Of a DNA stretch of 64,000 nt, positions 49,137 through 59,383 are shown piece by piece. The stretch comes from Caulobacter sp. BP25. GTDB taxonomy: Bacteria > Pseudomonadota > Alphaproteobacteria > Caulobacterales > Caulobacteraceae. Below the pieces are notes generated by a model. The model worked only from the letters and a program-made list of their open reading frames with translations. It ran no database searches and was not told the origin of the DNA. The stretch's first letter is position 1. The number at the start of each line of letters is the position of its first letter. The stretch is from the NCBI RefSeq assembly GCF_002737755.1, contig NZ_PEGH01000001.1, positions 79,731-143,730 on the forward strand, written 5' to 3'. Both the position numbers and the translations under genes were made by a program.

Positions 49137-50404
49137 TGTTCAGACCGGGTAGATAGCGGACACCTGTTCGGAGACATGGCGGACACTTTTGGGAAGGGTC
49201 AAGTCGATGGTTGCGATCTGGTGTGAGGCGAAGAAGACGCCGTAGAGGCCGTCGCGTTCCAGGGGGCGCAGAGCGAGGGTTTCGCCTTGGAAGGCCTTAG
49301 GGACCCGCCAGAAGCGGCCCTTGAACTGGACGTAGGCCTTGGTGGTGGAGACGGTGCGGAGGATATCGGCGCTGTCGTACTGGGGCTGGGGGGCTTGGCG
49401 GGGCATGGATCTTGGGCTGGTCCGATAGCGACTGGCGGGACAAGCCTGGTCGAGCGCTTCGTGGGGACGCTCGTGATTGTAGAGTTCGCGCCAGCGATCC
49501 AGGGCGCGCTGGACCTGAGCGAAACTGTCGAAGGGCTGCAGGTCGAAGACCTCGGCGGCCAGGGAGCGGTGGAAGCGCTCGATCTTGCCCCGGCTCTGAG
49601 GATGGTAGGGGCGGCTGTAGAGCACCTGGACGCCCAGCTTGAGCAGCCAGACAGCCAGTCGCGTCCAACGCTCGCCACTGGCCTCGCCCCAGGGCGGTCC
49701 ATTGTCGACGAAGAAGGCCTGAGGCAGGCCGTGATGGCGGAAAGCCCGCTCCAGGTGAGCCTTGACGGTGGCGCCGCGCTGGTCGGCGCAAGCCTGCAGG
49801 CCAAGCGAAAAGCGCGAATGGTCGTCCAGGATCGTCAGCGGATGGCAGCGCTCGCCGTTGGTCAGCTTGATCCAGCCCTTGAAGTCCATCTGCCAAAGCT
49901 CGTTGGGATGGCTCTTCTCGAACCGGTTCCAGGCCTTGCCCGGTGAGGGCGGGAAAGCCTCGATCAACCCATGCCGGCGCAGGATCGCGTGCACCGTCGA
50001 CACCGCGGGCGCGGCCGTTCCGCGCGCCTCCAGCCAGGCCTTCAGCTTGCGCGCCCCCCAGGCCGGATGCGCCTCCCGCGCCGTCAGCACCGCAGCCTCG
50101 ATCTCCGATGAGCTGCGTCCTGGGCTCTCACGCGGTCGACGCGAGCGGTCCGCCAGCCCCTCATCCCCCGCCGCCGCCCGCGCCAGCCACTTGTAGCCCA
50201 CGTCCGGACTTATCCCGAACCGACGGCATAGCTCCCGCCGGTTGGCTCCCTCCAGCAGCGCAAGCCTGACAAACGCCCGCCGCTCTTCCATCGCCGACAC
50301 CTCGCGCCAAGGCATGGACCGCACTCCTCAAGAGCCTCATCCAGCCGATGATGTGTCAGCTATCTCCCCGAACAACCGTCAGGCATGTCCCCGGTCTGAA
50401 CAAC
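49137..50404. mobile_element. IS481-family insertion sequence
   Basis: 1,268 bases bounded by TGTTCAGACCGGG and its inverted copy CCCGGTCTGAACA, with further inverted matches inward (GTTCGG...). No direct target duplication is found; instead the outside flanks are themselves inverted: CCCGCCCTTGT on the left and ACAAGGGCGGG on the right, so the element lies in a palindromic intergenic repeat (family D). One leftward transposase gene fills the element and its stop codon lies within the terminal repeat. Confidence 0.88.
49140..50315 (-). CDS. IS481-family transposase
   Basis: 391 residues from ATG 50315 (GAGGAG eight bases upstream; a GTG nine bases earlier is possible). Helix-turn-helix RRELCRRFGISPDVGYKWLA near the start, then HTH_32-type region and a DDE integrase core: Asp in LWQMDFKGWIKL, Asp in AFFVDNGPPWG, Glu in SRGKIERFHRSLAAEV. 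C-terminal beta-rich domain FKGRFWRVPKAFQGETLALR binds the ends. No stop or frameshift, so it may still move. Its stop codon TCA/TGA overlaps the terminal inverted repeat. Confidence 0.93.
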   Translation of the reverse strand: MPWREVSAMEERRAFVRLALLEGANRRELCRRFGISPDVGYKWLARAAAGDEGLADRSRRPRESPGRSSSEIEAAVLTAREAHPAWGARKLKAWLEARGTAAPAVSTVHAILRRHGLIEAFPPSPGKAWNRFEKSHPNELWQMDFKGWIKLTNGERCHPLTILDDHSRFSLGLQACADQRGATVKAHLERAFRHHGLPQAFFVDNGPPWGEASGERWTRLAVWLLKLGVQVLYSRPYHPQSRGKIERFHRSLAAEVFDLQPFDSFAQVQRALDRWRELYNHERPHEALDQACPASRYRTSPRSMPRQAPQPQYDSADILRTVSTTKAYVQFKGRFWRVPKAFQGETLALRPLERDGLYGVFFASHQIATIDLTLPKSVRHVSEQVSAIYPV

Positions 50405-50520
50405 AAGGGCGGGAACCCCTGGTTCAGCTGCCATGTGAGGCGCAAGCGGACTGCTAGCAGTCCGCCCCGCCTGCCCTAGAGGCGGATAGAGAGGTTCCCG
50501 CCACAAGGGCGGGAATGACG
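50405..50520. repeat. Palindromic repeat (family D), split by the IS481 element
   Basis: ACAAGGGCGGGAACC at the IS border, a perfect 18-base palindrome CGGACTGCTAGCAGTCCG near 50448-50465, and GAGGTTCCCGCCACAAGGGC followed by GGGAATGA at the end. The last arm is the inverse of TCATTCCCGCCCTTGT at 49121-49136, left of the IS. The repeat was therefore interrupted by the insertion. Confidence 0.75.
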
Positions 50521-50551
50521 GACGGTGTAGAGGGCTTGGGCTGCTAGCCCC

Positions 50552-53428
<2,877 letters not shown>

Positions 53429-53485
53429 GGCCGCACCGTCGCGCGCCTTGCGGCCGCGAACAAGACTCCGGCTTGACGCAGCATA

Positions 53486-53497
53486 TTACAGTTGTAA
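53486..53497. promoter_or_regulatory. BlaI/MecI-type palindrome before the M56 protease
   Basis: TTACA-GT-TGTAA, a perfect 5-bp inverted repeat, is 38 bases before the M56 ATG and lies in the gap to glnE. BlaI/MecI/CopY repressors bind TACA-NN-TGTA cores. TTGACG at 53473 could be the -35 of the promoter it covers. No blaI gene is adjacent. Confidence 0.55.
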
Positions 53498-53534
53498 CCA
53501 TCGCATTCGAGGAAACGGCGGGAACCGTACGCGA

Positions 53535-54422
53535 ATGATCGAGCTCTTCGCCCTAGCCCTGATCCGCGCCCAGGTGGCGGCCGCTGCGGCGGTGCTGCTG
53601 ATCATCGCCCTGCGGCCGTTCGCGCGCGGGCTGTTCGGGCCTCGCCGGGCCTATGGCCTGTGGATCGTGGCGCCGGCCGCCGCCGCCGCCGCGTTCTTCC
53701 CCAGCCTGGCCGAAACCATGGACCTGGGCGCGCCCGCCCGGCCGCTCGGGGCCTGGGCGCCCAAACTGGTCATGCTGTGGCTGGCAGGCTGCGCGATCGC
53801 CACGGTCGTCCTGGTGATCCGCGAGCACCTGTTCCGCCGCCGCGTGCGCGACGGCCAGGCCGGCCCCGCCGTGATGGGCGCGCTGTGGCCGCGCATCGTC
53901 CTGCCCGCCGACTTCGCCCAACGCTTCGACGCCCGCGAGCGCGAGATGATCCAGCTGCACGAGCGCACCCACATCCATCGCGGCGACCCGATCGCCAACC
54001 TGGTCATCGCGGTGTTTGGCGTGCTGGGTTGGTGCAACCCGGCCGTGGCCCTGGCTCAACGATTGATCCGCATCGACCAGGAGCTGGCCTGCGACGCCAC
54101 GGTCGTGGCCCTGCGCTCGAACATCCGGGCCGACTACGCCAAGGCGCTGATGAAGGCGCAGATGAGCGTCCAGGTCTCGCCGCTGGCCTGCGGCTGGGCC
54201 ACCCATCCGCTGATCCTGCGGGTCTCGCTGCTGAACCGGCGCGAGCCCAGCGCGGCCCGGGACGTGACCGGCTTTCTCACCATGACCTTCCTGGCGATCG
54301 CGGCCATGGTCATCGTCTGGAGCGTCGCCCCGCGCGGTCCGGACTATCGCGACCTGCGGCCGGGCCTCACGGCCCATATGGACCCGTACACCGGCGCGAT
54401 CATCTGGGCGGAGGGGAAGTAA
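53535..54422 (+). CDS. M56-family membrane metallopeptidase (BlaR1-like), no sensor domain
   Basis: 295 residues from ATG 53535. Membrane helices at about 8-30, 35-55 and 72-95; the zinc motif HERTH (in QLHERTHIHRGDPIANLV) near 137-141 is the HExxH of M56 proteases, followed by IDQELACDATVVA, the third-ligand region. A last helix is at about 253-275. BlaR1 and MecR1 carry an additional penicillin-binding domain at the C-terminus; it is absent here. It might cleave a BlaI-type repressor or another cytoplasmic or membrane protein. No blaI neighbour is seen. Confidence 0.87.
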   Translation: MIELFALALIRAQVAAAAAVLLIIALRPFARGLFGPRRAYGLWIVAPAAAAAAFFPSLAETMDLGAPARPLGAWAPKLVMLWLAGCAIATVVLVIREHLFRRRVRDGQAGPAVMGALWPRIVLPADFAQRFDAREREMIQLHERTHIHRGDPIANLVIAVFGVLGWCNPAVALAQRLIRIDQELACDATVVALRSNIRADYAKALMKAQMSVQVSPLACGWATHPLILRVSLLNRREPSAARDVTGFLTMTFLAIAAMVIVWSVAPRGPDYRDLRPGLTAHMDPYTGAIIWAEGK

Positions 54423-54440
54423 GACGGCCGGGCGCCGCCG

Positions 54441-54570
54441 TCCTTCTTCCCCCTCCGGGGGAGGAGGGCTGAAAGCCCGGAGGGGGCAAGGCAGAGACAA
54501 ATCCCCCTACGCGCCCCCACCTGACCGCGCCTCGCGCGGTCGTCCGCCCCCGGAGGGGGCGGAAGGAGTC
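54441..54570. repeat. Palindromic repeat (family B)
   Basis: CTTCTTCCCCCTCCGGGGGA and GGAGGGCTGAAAGCCCGGAG hairpins, then CCCCCACCTGACCGC and CGCCCCCGGAGGGGGCGGAA. Lies between the M56 and kinase stops, which converge. Confidence 0.8.
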
Positions 54571-54579
54571 AGCGGCCCC

Positions 54580-55986
54580 CTACTCTACCCGCGGCAGCAC
54601 CAACGCCACCCGTAGGCCAGGGCCCGTGCCGTTATACTCGCCCGGGCCTTCCGACAGCTCCAGGCGTCCGCCGTGCGAGGCGGCGACGGCCTGGACCAGC
54701 GACAGACCCAGGCCCGCGCCCGGCTCGCTGCGACTGTTCTCCAGGCGCACGAAGCGCTGGACCACCCGGGCGCGATCGGCCTCGGGCACGCCGGGGCCGG
54801 TGTCGGTGACCGAGAACTCCAGCTCGCCCGACGAGGTGCGCCGCGCGCGCAGCATGATCGCCCCGCCCTCGGGCGTATACTTGATGGCGTTGTCGAGGAT
54901 ATTGGCCAGGGCCTGGGCCAGGAACTCGCGGTTGCCCTTGATCGACAGGGCGGGCGTGATCTCGGCCTTGAAGTCGAGACCCTTGTCCTCGCAGGAGAGC
55001 TCGTAGAGCTCGGCCATGTCGCCCGCCAGCTCCGAGGCGTCGAACACGCGCTGGTCCGGCGCAGAGCCGGCGGCTTGCAGGCGGGCGATGGCCAGCACGG
55101 CATTGAAGGTCTTGAGCACCCCGTCGGCGTCGGACAGGGCCGTCTCCAGCGCCGCGACCGGGTCGCCCTTGCCGTTCTCGGCGTCGATCAGGGCGACCTC
55201 CATCCGCGCCCTAAGACGGGTCAGCGGCGAGCGCAGGTCATGGGCAATGGCGTCGCCGGCGTGGCGCAAGCCGCCCATCAGGCGCTCGATCCGGTCGAGC
55301 ATGTCGTTCAGGCCCTCGGCCAGCTCATCATACTCGTCGCGCGTGCCGCGCACCTTGGCGCGAGCTTTCAGGTCGCCGGCGCGCACGGCGTTGACCACGT
55401 CGACCAGGCCCTGCATCGAGCGACTGACATTGCGGCTGATGACCACCCCGCCCGCCAGGCCCAGCAGGATAACCAGCGCCCCCGCGCCCCACAGCGCCCG
55501 GACGATCTTGCGGACATAGGCCTCGGAGGCGTCGACATCCGCGCCGACGAACAGGATCTCGCCGTTGTCCAGCCGCTGCTGCACCCCGCGCGCGGCCGCC
55601 TTGACCTCGGCGCCGTCGGGGTCGGTTTCCGTGACCTTGAAGCTGGCCCACTCTGGTCCGTCGCCGCTGAAGTTGGCGATCGGGGACTCTTCGATCGAGC
55701 CCGAGATTCGCTTGCCGGTCGTGTCGGCCAGGAAATAGAGGAATGGCCGCTCGCCCGTGGCCCGCTCGACGATGGTCTCGTTCAGGGCGTCGACGCCGCC
55801 CTGGCGATAGGCCGCCTCCAGGCTCTCGAACTCGCGGCTGATCTCGGCCTGGGCGCGCCGGTTCACCTCGCCGGCCGTGGCCACATAGATATAGCCCAAG
55901 AAGGCGCTGGCCGCCCCGGCGAACAGCGCCAGGAACAGCAGGGTCAGCCGGAACGGCGTGGTGCGGAGAAGGCGCGGCAGACGCAT
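54580..55986 (-). CDS. Sensor histidine kinase with HAMP domain
   Basis: 468 residues. TM1 at about 12-35, a periplasmic domain of about 130 residues (FESLEAAYRQGGVDALNETI, then EILFVGADVDASEAYVRK), TM2 at about 170-190 (ALVILLGLAGGVVISRN), a HAMP region, then H-box AIAHDLRSPLTRLRARM, N box ANILDNAIKYTPEGG, and TDTGPGVPEA with GAGLGLSLVQAVAASHGG. It pairs with the regulator at 56166, from which it is separated by a family A palindrome, an unusual break in such an operon. DegP upstream suggests envelope-stress sensing, by position only. Confidence 0.92.
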   Translation of the reverse strand: MRLPRLLRTTPFRLTLLFLALFAGAASAFLGYIYVATAGEVNRRAQAEISREFESLEAAYRQGGVDALNETIVERATGERPFLYFLADTTGKRISGSIEESPIANFSGDGPEWASFKVTETDPDGAEVKAAARGVQQRLDNGEILFVGADVDASEAYVRKIVRALWGAGALVILLGLAGGVVISRNVSRSMQGLVDVVNAVRAGDLKARAKVRGTRDEYDELAEGLNDMLDRIERLMGGLRHAGDAIAHDLRSPLTRLRARMEVALIDAENGKGDPVAALETALSDADGVLKTFNAVLAIARLQAAGSAPDQRVFDASELAGDMAELYELSCEDKGLDFKAEITPALSIKGNREFLAQALANILDNAIKYTPEGGAIMLRARRTSSGELEFSVTDTGPGVPEADRARVVQRFVRLENSRSEPGAGLGLSLVQAVAASHGGRLELSEGPGEYNGTGPGLRVALVLPRVE

Positions 55987-56049
55987 GATGTCGTAGGCGC
56001 TAAGGCCTCCTCGAATCCGACCTCGCTAGAGCTCGGAAGAACAGTTTCC

Positions 56050-56157
56050 CGACCTTCCCGGCGAAGGCCGGGACCCAGATTCAGCCTGAGCGACGGTCCA
56101 GTCCGGCGCCGCTCGGCCCTTCGATCTGGGCCCCGGCCTTCGCCGGGGAGATCGGAT
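56050..56157. repeat. Palindromic repeat (family A) inside a two-component operon
   Basis: GACCTTCCCGGCGAAGGCCG and CCCCGGCCTTCGCCGGGGAG as arms with GGACCCAGAT/ATCTGGGCC inside. It fills most of the 179-base space between the regulator and kinase genes. Confidence 0.82.
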
Positions 56158-56165
56158 GATGAAGC

Positions 56166-56837
56166 CTACGGATCCAGCCGGTAGCCGGCGCCGCGCACCG
56201 TCTGCAGCATCGCCCGGTCGAAGCCCTTGTCGATCTTGCTGCGCAGGCGCGAGATATGGACGTCGATGACGTTGGTCTGCGGGTCGAAGTGGTACTCCCA
56301 GACCTTCTCCAGCAGCATGGTGCGGGTCACCGACTGGCCGGCGTGGCGCATCATGAATTCCAAGAGCTGGAATTCGCGCGGCTGCAGGTCGATCTCCTTG
56401 CCCTGGCGATGGACCGTCCGGTTGATCAGGTTCATCTCGAGCTCGCCGACCTTCAGGGTCGTGGCGACCGCGCCCGTCTCGCGGCGGCGCGACAGGGCCT
56501 CGACCCGGGCCATCAACTCGGGGAAGGCGTAGGGCTTGACCAGGTAGTCGTCGGCGCCGGCGCGCAGGCCGGTGACGCGGTCGCCCACCTCGCCCAAGGC
56601 CGAGAGGAACAGCACAGGCGTCTGGTCGCCCTCGCGGCGCAGGGTCTCGACCACTTGGACGCCGTCCATCTTGGGCATCATCCGGTCAACGATCAGCACA
56701 TCGAAGCCACCCTTCTGAGCCGTCGCCAGGCCAGCCTCGCCGTCGGGGGCGTGCTGCACCTCATAGCCGGCCTCCGTCAGGCCGTGCGCCATGGCGCCGG
56801 CCGCTTCCAGGTCGTCCTCGATAATCAGAATACGCAT
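56166..56837 (-). CDS. OmpR-family response regulator
   Basis: 223 residues from ATG 56837; a longer frame exists to 56864. Receiver with IIEDDLEAAGAM, phospho-acceptor Asp in VLIVDRMMPKMDGVQVV, and Lys in YLVKPYAFPELMARV. The winged helix has LQPREFQLLEFMMRHAGQSV and the ending VRGAGYRLDP. It may regulate degP, whose promoter carries a direct repeat (58639-58687). It lies downstream of degP, behind a strong terminator, so it has its own promoter. Confidence 0.94.
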   Translation of the reverse strand: MRILIIEDDLEAAGAMAHGLTEAGYEVQHAPDGEAGLATAQKGGFDVLIVDRMMPKMDGVQVVETLRREGDQTPVLFLSALGEVGDRVTGLRAGADDYLVKPYAFPELMARVEALSRRRETGAVATTLKVGELEMNLINRTVHRQGKEIDLQPREFQLLEFMMRHAGQSVTRTMLLEKVWEYHFDPQTNVIDVHISRLRSKIDKGFDRAMLQTVRGAGYRLDP

Positions 56838-56970
56838 CAGCCAGCCCCTCATGCGCCCGGACAAAATAGCGGAACGCTCGACGTTCCCCCGATTCTGCGC
56901 CAGCGCGCGATAGTTGCTGTCGAAATACCGTTTTCGACGACCGGCGTAACTTAAACCTTGGTCAGAAACG

Positions 56971-57003
56971 AAAAAGCCCCGCTCCGGCGGACCGGAGCGG
57001 GGC
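56971..57003 (-). terminator. Rho-independent terminator of degP
   Basis: GCCCCGCTCCGG-CGGA-CCGGAGCGGGGC is a perfect 12-bp stem (56976-57003), followed on the minus strand by TTTTT. It lies 24 bases after the degP stop. Confidence 0.9.
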
Positions 57004-57026
57004 TCTGTCGTTCAGAAAGCGTCAGC

Positions 57027-58610
57027 TTACGGCGCGATCTTCAGCGGGATGAAGCCCGGACGGTTCTGGCGGATCAGCTTGATCAGCACGCTGGTCCGCC
57101 CAGCGCTCTTGGCCGCAGCGATCGCCTTATTGACGTCCGCCACGGTCGCGACGGGCGCGCCGTTGATGTTGGCGATCACGTCGCCCTTGGCCAGGCCCTT
57201 CTCGCCCGCGTCGCTGTCGCCCTTCACGCTGGTGACCAGTAGGCCCTTGATCTCGCTGTCGATCTTGTAGGTCTGGCGAGCGGCGGCGTCGATCGGACCG
57301 AGCGTCAGGCCCAGGGCCTCGACCCGCTGGTTGGCGGGCTTGTCCGGCGACGGCGCGGCGCCGCCGTCCTGATCGTCATCGTTGGCGGCCAAGGAGTCCT
57401 CGGACGGACGCGTGCCCGAACGGACGTCGATGACGCGCGGCTTGCCGTCGCGCAGGATCGACATCTTGATGATCTCGCCCGGACGGGCCTTGGACACCTC
57501 GCGAGTCAGCTCCGAGCGGTCGGCGACCTTCACGCCGTTCACTCCGACCAGAATGTCGTCGGGCAGCAGGCCGGCCTTGGCGGCGGGGCCGCCGGCGACG
57601 ACATCGGCGACGATCGCGCCCTTGACGTCCTTCAGGCCCATGGCCTCGGCCGCCTCGACGCTGAAGTCCTGGATGCTGACGCCGATATAGCCGCGCACCA
57701 CCTTACCGCTGGAGATCAGCTGCTTGGCGGTCGCCTCGGCGATTTCGGCGGGGATGGCGAAGCCGATGCCGACCGAGCCGCCCGACGGCGAGTAGATGGC
57801 GCTGTTGACGCCGATCACCCGGCCATAGATGTCGAAGCTGGGACCGCCCGAGTTGCCGCGGTTGATGGGGGCGTCGATCTGGATGTAGTTCACGAACGAC
57901 GAGGTCGTGTCGCCCAGGTTGCGGCCATAGGCCGAGATGATGCCGGCCGTGGCGGTGCCGCCCAGACCGAACGGATTGCCGATCGTGATGACCCAGTCGC
58001 CGACGCGCGGCTTGGCCTGGTTCTCGAAGTCCACGTACGGGAAGTCGGCGCCCTTGGCCTTGGGATCGACGACCTTGATCACCGCCAGGTCCGTCCCCTC
58101 GTCGCGACCGACCAGGGTGGCCTTCAGCTCGCGACCGTCCTTCATCACCACCTGGATGTCGTCGGCGTCGGCCACGACGTGGTTGTTGGTGACGATGTAG
58201 CCGTCAGCCGAGATGAAGAAGCCCGAGCCGGCCGACTGCTGCTTCTGCGTGGCGGGCGTGTCACCGTCCTCGCCATCCTGGCCGTCCTGACCTTGGCCCG
58301 GCGCCCTACGGCCGCGCGGCACGATGTCGAAGCCTTCGAGGCCGGGAATGCGCAGCGACGGAGGCGAGGCCTTGGAGGTCACGTTGATCTGGACGACCGC
58401 AGGCGAGACCTTCTCGAAGATGTCAGCGAACGACATCGGCGCGCCGGGGGGCGGCGCGAACGCCGGAGCGCCCGCGACGTTCGTGCGGACGACCTGAGCC
58501 TCGGCGGCGTCCGCCGAGCCCATCCGCATGCCCACGCCGGCCAGCGCCGCGCAGGCGACGCCCGCGCCAGCCACAGCGCCCACAATGAAACCCGACTTCC
58601 TAGCGGTCAT
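57027..58610 (-). CDS. degP: Do-like serine protease DegP/HtrA
   Basis: 527 residues. N-terminal membrane anchor or signal (FIVGAVAGAGVACAALAGVG). The trypsin-like domain carries His in YIVTNNHVVADADD, Asp in GTDLAVIKVVD and the catalytic Ser in INRGNSGGPSFDIYG. Two PDZ domains follow, PDZ1 with YIGVSIQDFSVEAAEAMGLK and GGPAAKAGLLPDDILVGVNG, PDZ2 with LKGDVIANINGAPV. An extra linker of about 35 residues between them is Asp/Ser-rich. It degrades misfolded periplasmic proteins. The two-component genes follow behind a terminator. Confidence 0.96.
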   Translation of the reverse strand: MTARKSGFIVGAVAGAGVACAALAGVGMRMGSADAAEAQVVRTNVAGAPAFAPPPGAPMSFADIFEKVSPAVVQINVTSKASPPSLRIPGLEGFDIVPRGRRAPGQGQDGQDGEDGDTPATQKQQSAGSGFFISADGYIVTNNHVVADADDIQVVMKDGRELKATLVGRDEGTDLAVIKVVDPKAKGADFPYVDFENQAKPRVGDWVITIGNPFGLGGTATAGIISAYGRNLGDTTSSFVNYIQIDAPINRGNSGGPSFDIYGRVIGVNSAIYSPSGGSVGIGFAIPAEIAEATAKQLISSGKVVRGYIGVSIQDFSVEAAEAMGLKDVKGAIVADVVAGGPAAKAGLLPDDILVGVNGVKVADRSELTREVSKARPGEIIKMSILRDGKPRVIDVRSGTRPSEDSLAANDDDQDGGAAPSPDKPANQRVEALGLTLGPIDAAARQTYKIDSEIKGLLVTSVKGDSDAGEKGLAKGDVIANINGAPVATVADVNKAIAAAKSAGRTSVLIKLIRQNRPGFIPLKIAP

Positions 58611-58638
58611 TCTCGTCTTTCCTCACCCGCGCGTCTCC

Positions 58639-58687
58639 GCGCGGTCCCTTATGCCTCAAGATGCCAAGCCGCGCGGCGCGGTCCCTT
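58639..58687 (-). promoter_or_regulatory. Direct repeat upstream of degP
   Basis: GCGCGGTCCCTT occurs at 58639-58650 and again at 58676-58687, 37 bases start to start, or AAGGGACCGCGC in the degP direction. It lies 29-77 bases before the degP start and might be a tandem binding site for an OmpR-type regulator. Confidence 0.45.
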
Positions 58688-58789
58688 TGACTTCAGAACC
58701 TAGTCCCGCCCGTAAAAGGTGCAATGGCTTCGACCCATTCTTTACGCCGCAGCTAGCGCTTCTTGCGGCTCCTTTTCGGCGCAATCGTG

Positions 58790-59383
58790 TCAATCTTCCT
58801 CGAGCAGGCGCCGCAGCCGTTCTTCCTCGTCCCGCGAAAGCTCGCCCTCAGCCGGCTCGCGTCGGCGCAACAGGCTAACCATCAAGGCTCCGCCAAGCAG
58901 CAGGATGCCTGCTGGCGCTAGCCACAGCATGGCGTTGCCGGCCGAAAACGGGGGCTTTAGCAGCACGAACTCGCCGTAGCGCTCGACGAGGAATGCGCGA
59001 ATCTCTCGATCGCTGCGGCCGGCCTTGACCTGCTCACGGACAATTCGCCGCAGGTCGCCGGCCAGCTGGGCCTCGGAGTCGTCGATCGACTCGTTCTGGC
59101 AGACCAGGCAGCGAACCTCGCGGAACAGAGCGCGCGCTTGGGCCTCCTGCGCCGGATCGGAAAGGCGCTCGGAAGGCTCAGACGCGCCGGCCGTCAGGGC
59201 GATGGCGCACAGGGCGACGGCGAGGGCGCGGAACCGGCCTTCTTCCCCCTTTGGGGGAGGAGGGCCGAAGGCCCGGAGGGGGCGAGTGATGACGCGGAGC
59301 ACGGCCCGTAAGGCCCCCTCCACCGCCGTTCGGCGGTTCCCCTCCCCCAGAGGGGGAGGAAGGAGAAAACCCATCCACCTCAC
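58790..59383 (-). CDS. ccmH: Cytochrome c biogenesis protein CcmH with in-frame repeat insertion
   Basis: 197 residues from GTG 59383, which overlaps the ccmF stop (GTGA). Core features are complete: the haem-ligation redox motif LVCQNESIDDSEAQLAGDLR with CxxC, REQVKAGRSDREIRAFLVER, LLKPPF, and one C-terminal membrane helix. The signal-peptide core is ALAVALCAIALTAGASEP at about 52-70, far from the start; residues about 6-49 are encoded by a family B palindrome of 129 bases, a multiple of three. Without it the gene would begin with a normal signal sequence. It holds apocytochrome for haem attachment in the periplasm. Confidence 0.9.
   Translation of the reverse strand: MRWMGFLLPPPLGEGNRRTAVEGALRAVLRVITRPLRAFGPPPPKGEEGRFRALAVALCAIALTAGASEPSERLSDPAQEAQARALFREVRCLVCQNESIDDSEAQLAGDLRRIVREQVKAGRSDREIRAFLVERYGEFVLLKPPFSAGNAMLWLAPAGILLLGGALMVSLLRRREPAEGELSRDEEERLRRLLEED
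59238..59366. repeat. Palindromic repeat (family B) inside the ccmH frame
   Basis: CTTCTTCCCCCTTTGGGGGA and CCCTCCCCCAGAGGGGGAGG hairpins, with GGAGGGCCGAAGGCCCGGAG and a central inverted part. Related to 54441. 129 bases, and open in the ccmH frame. Confidence 0.85.
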
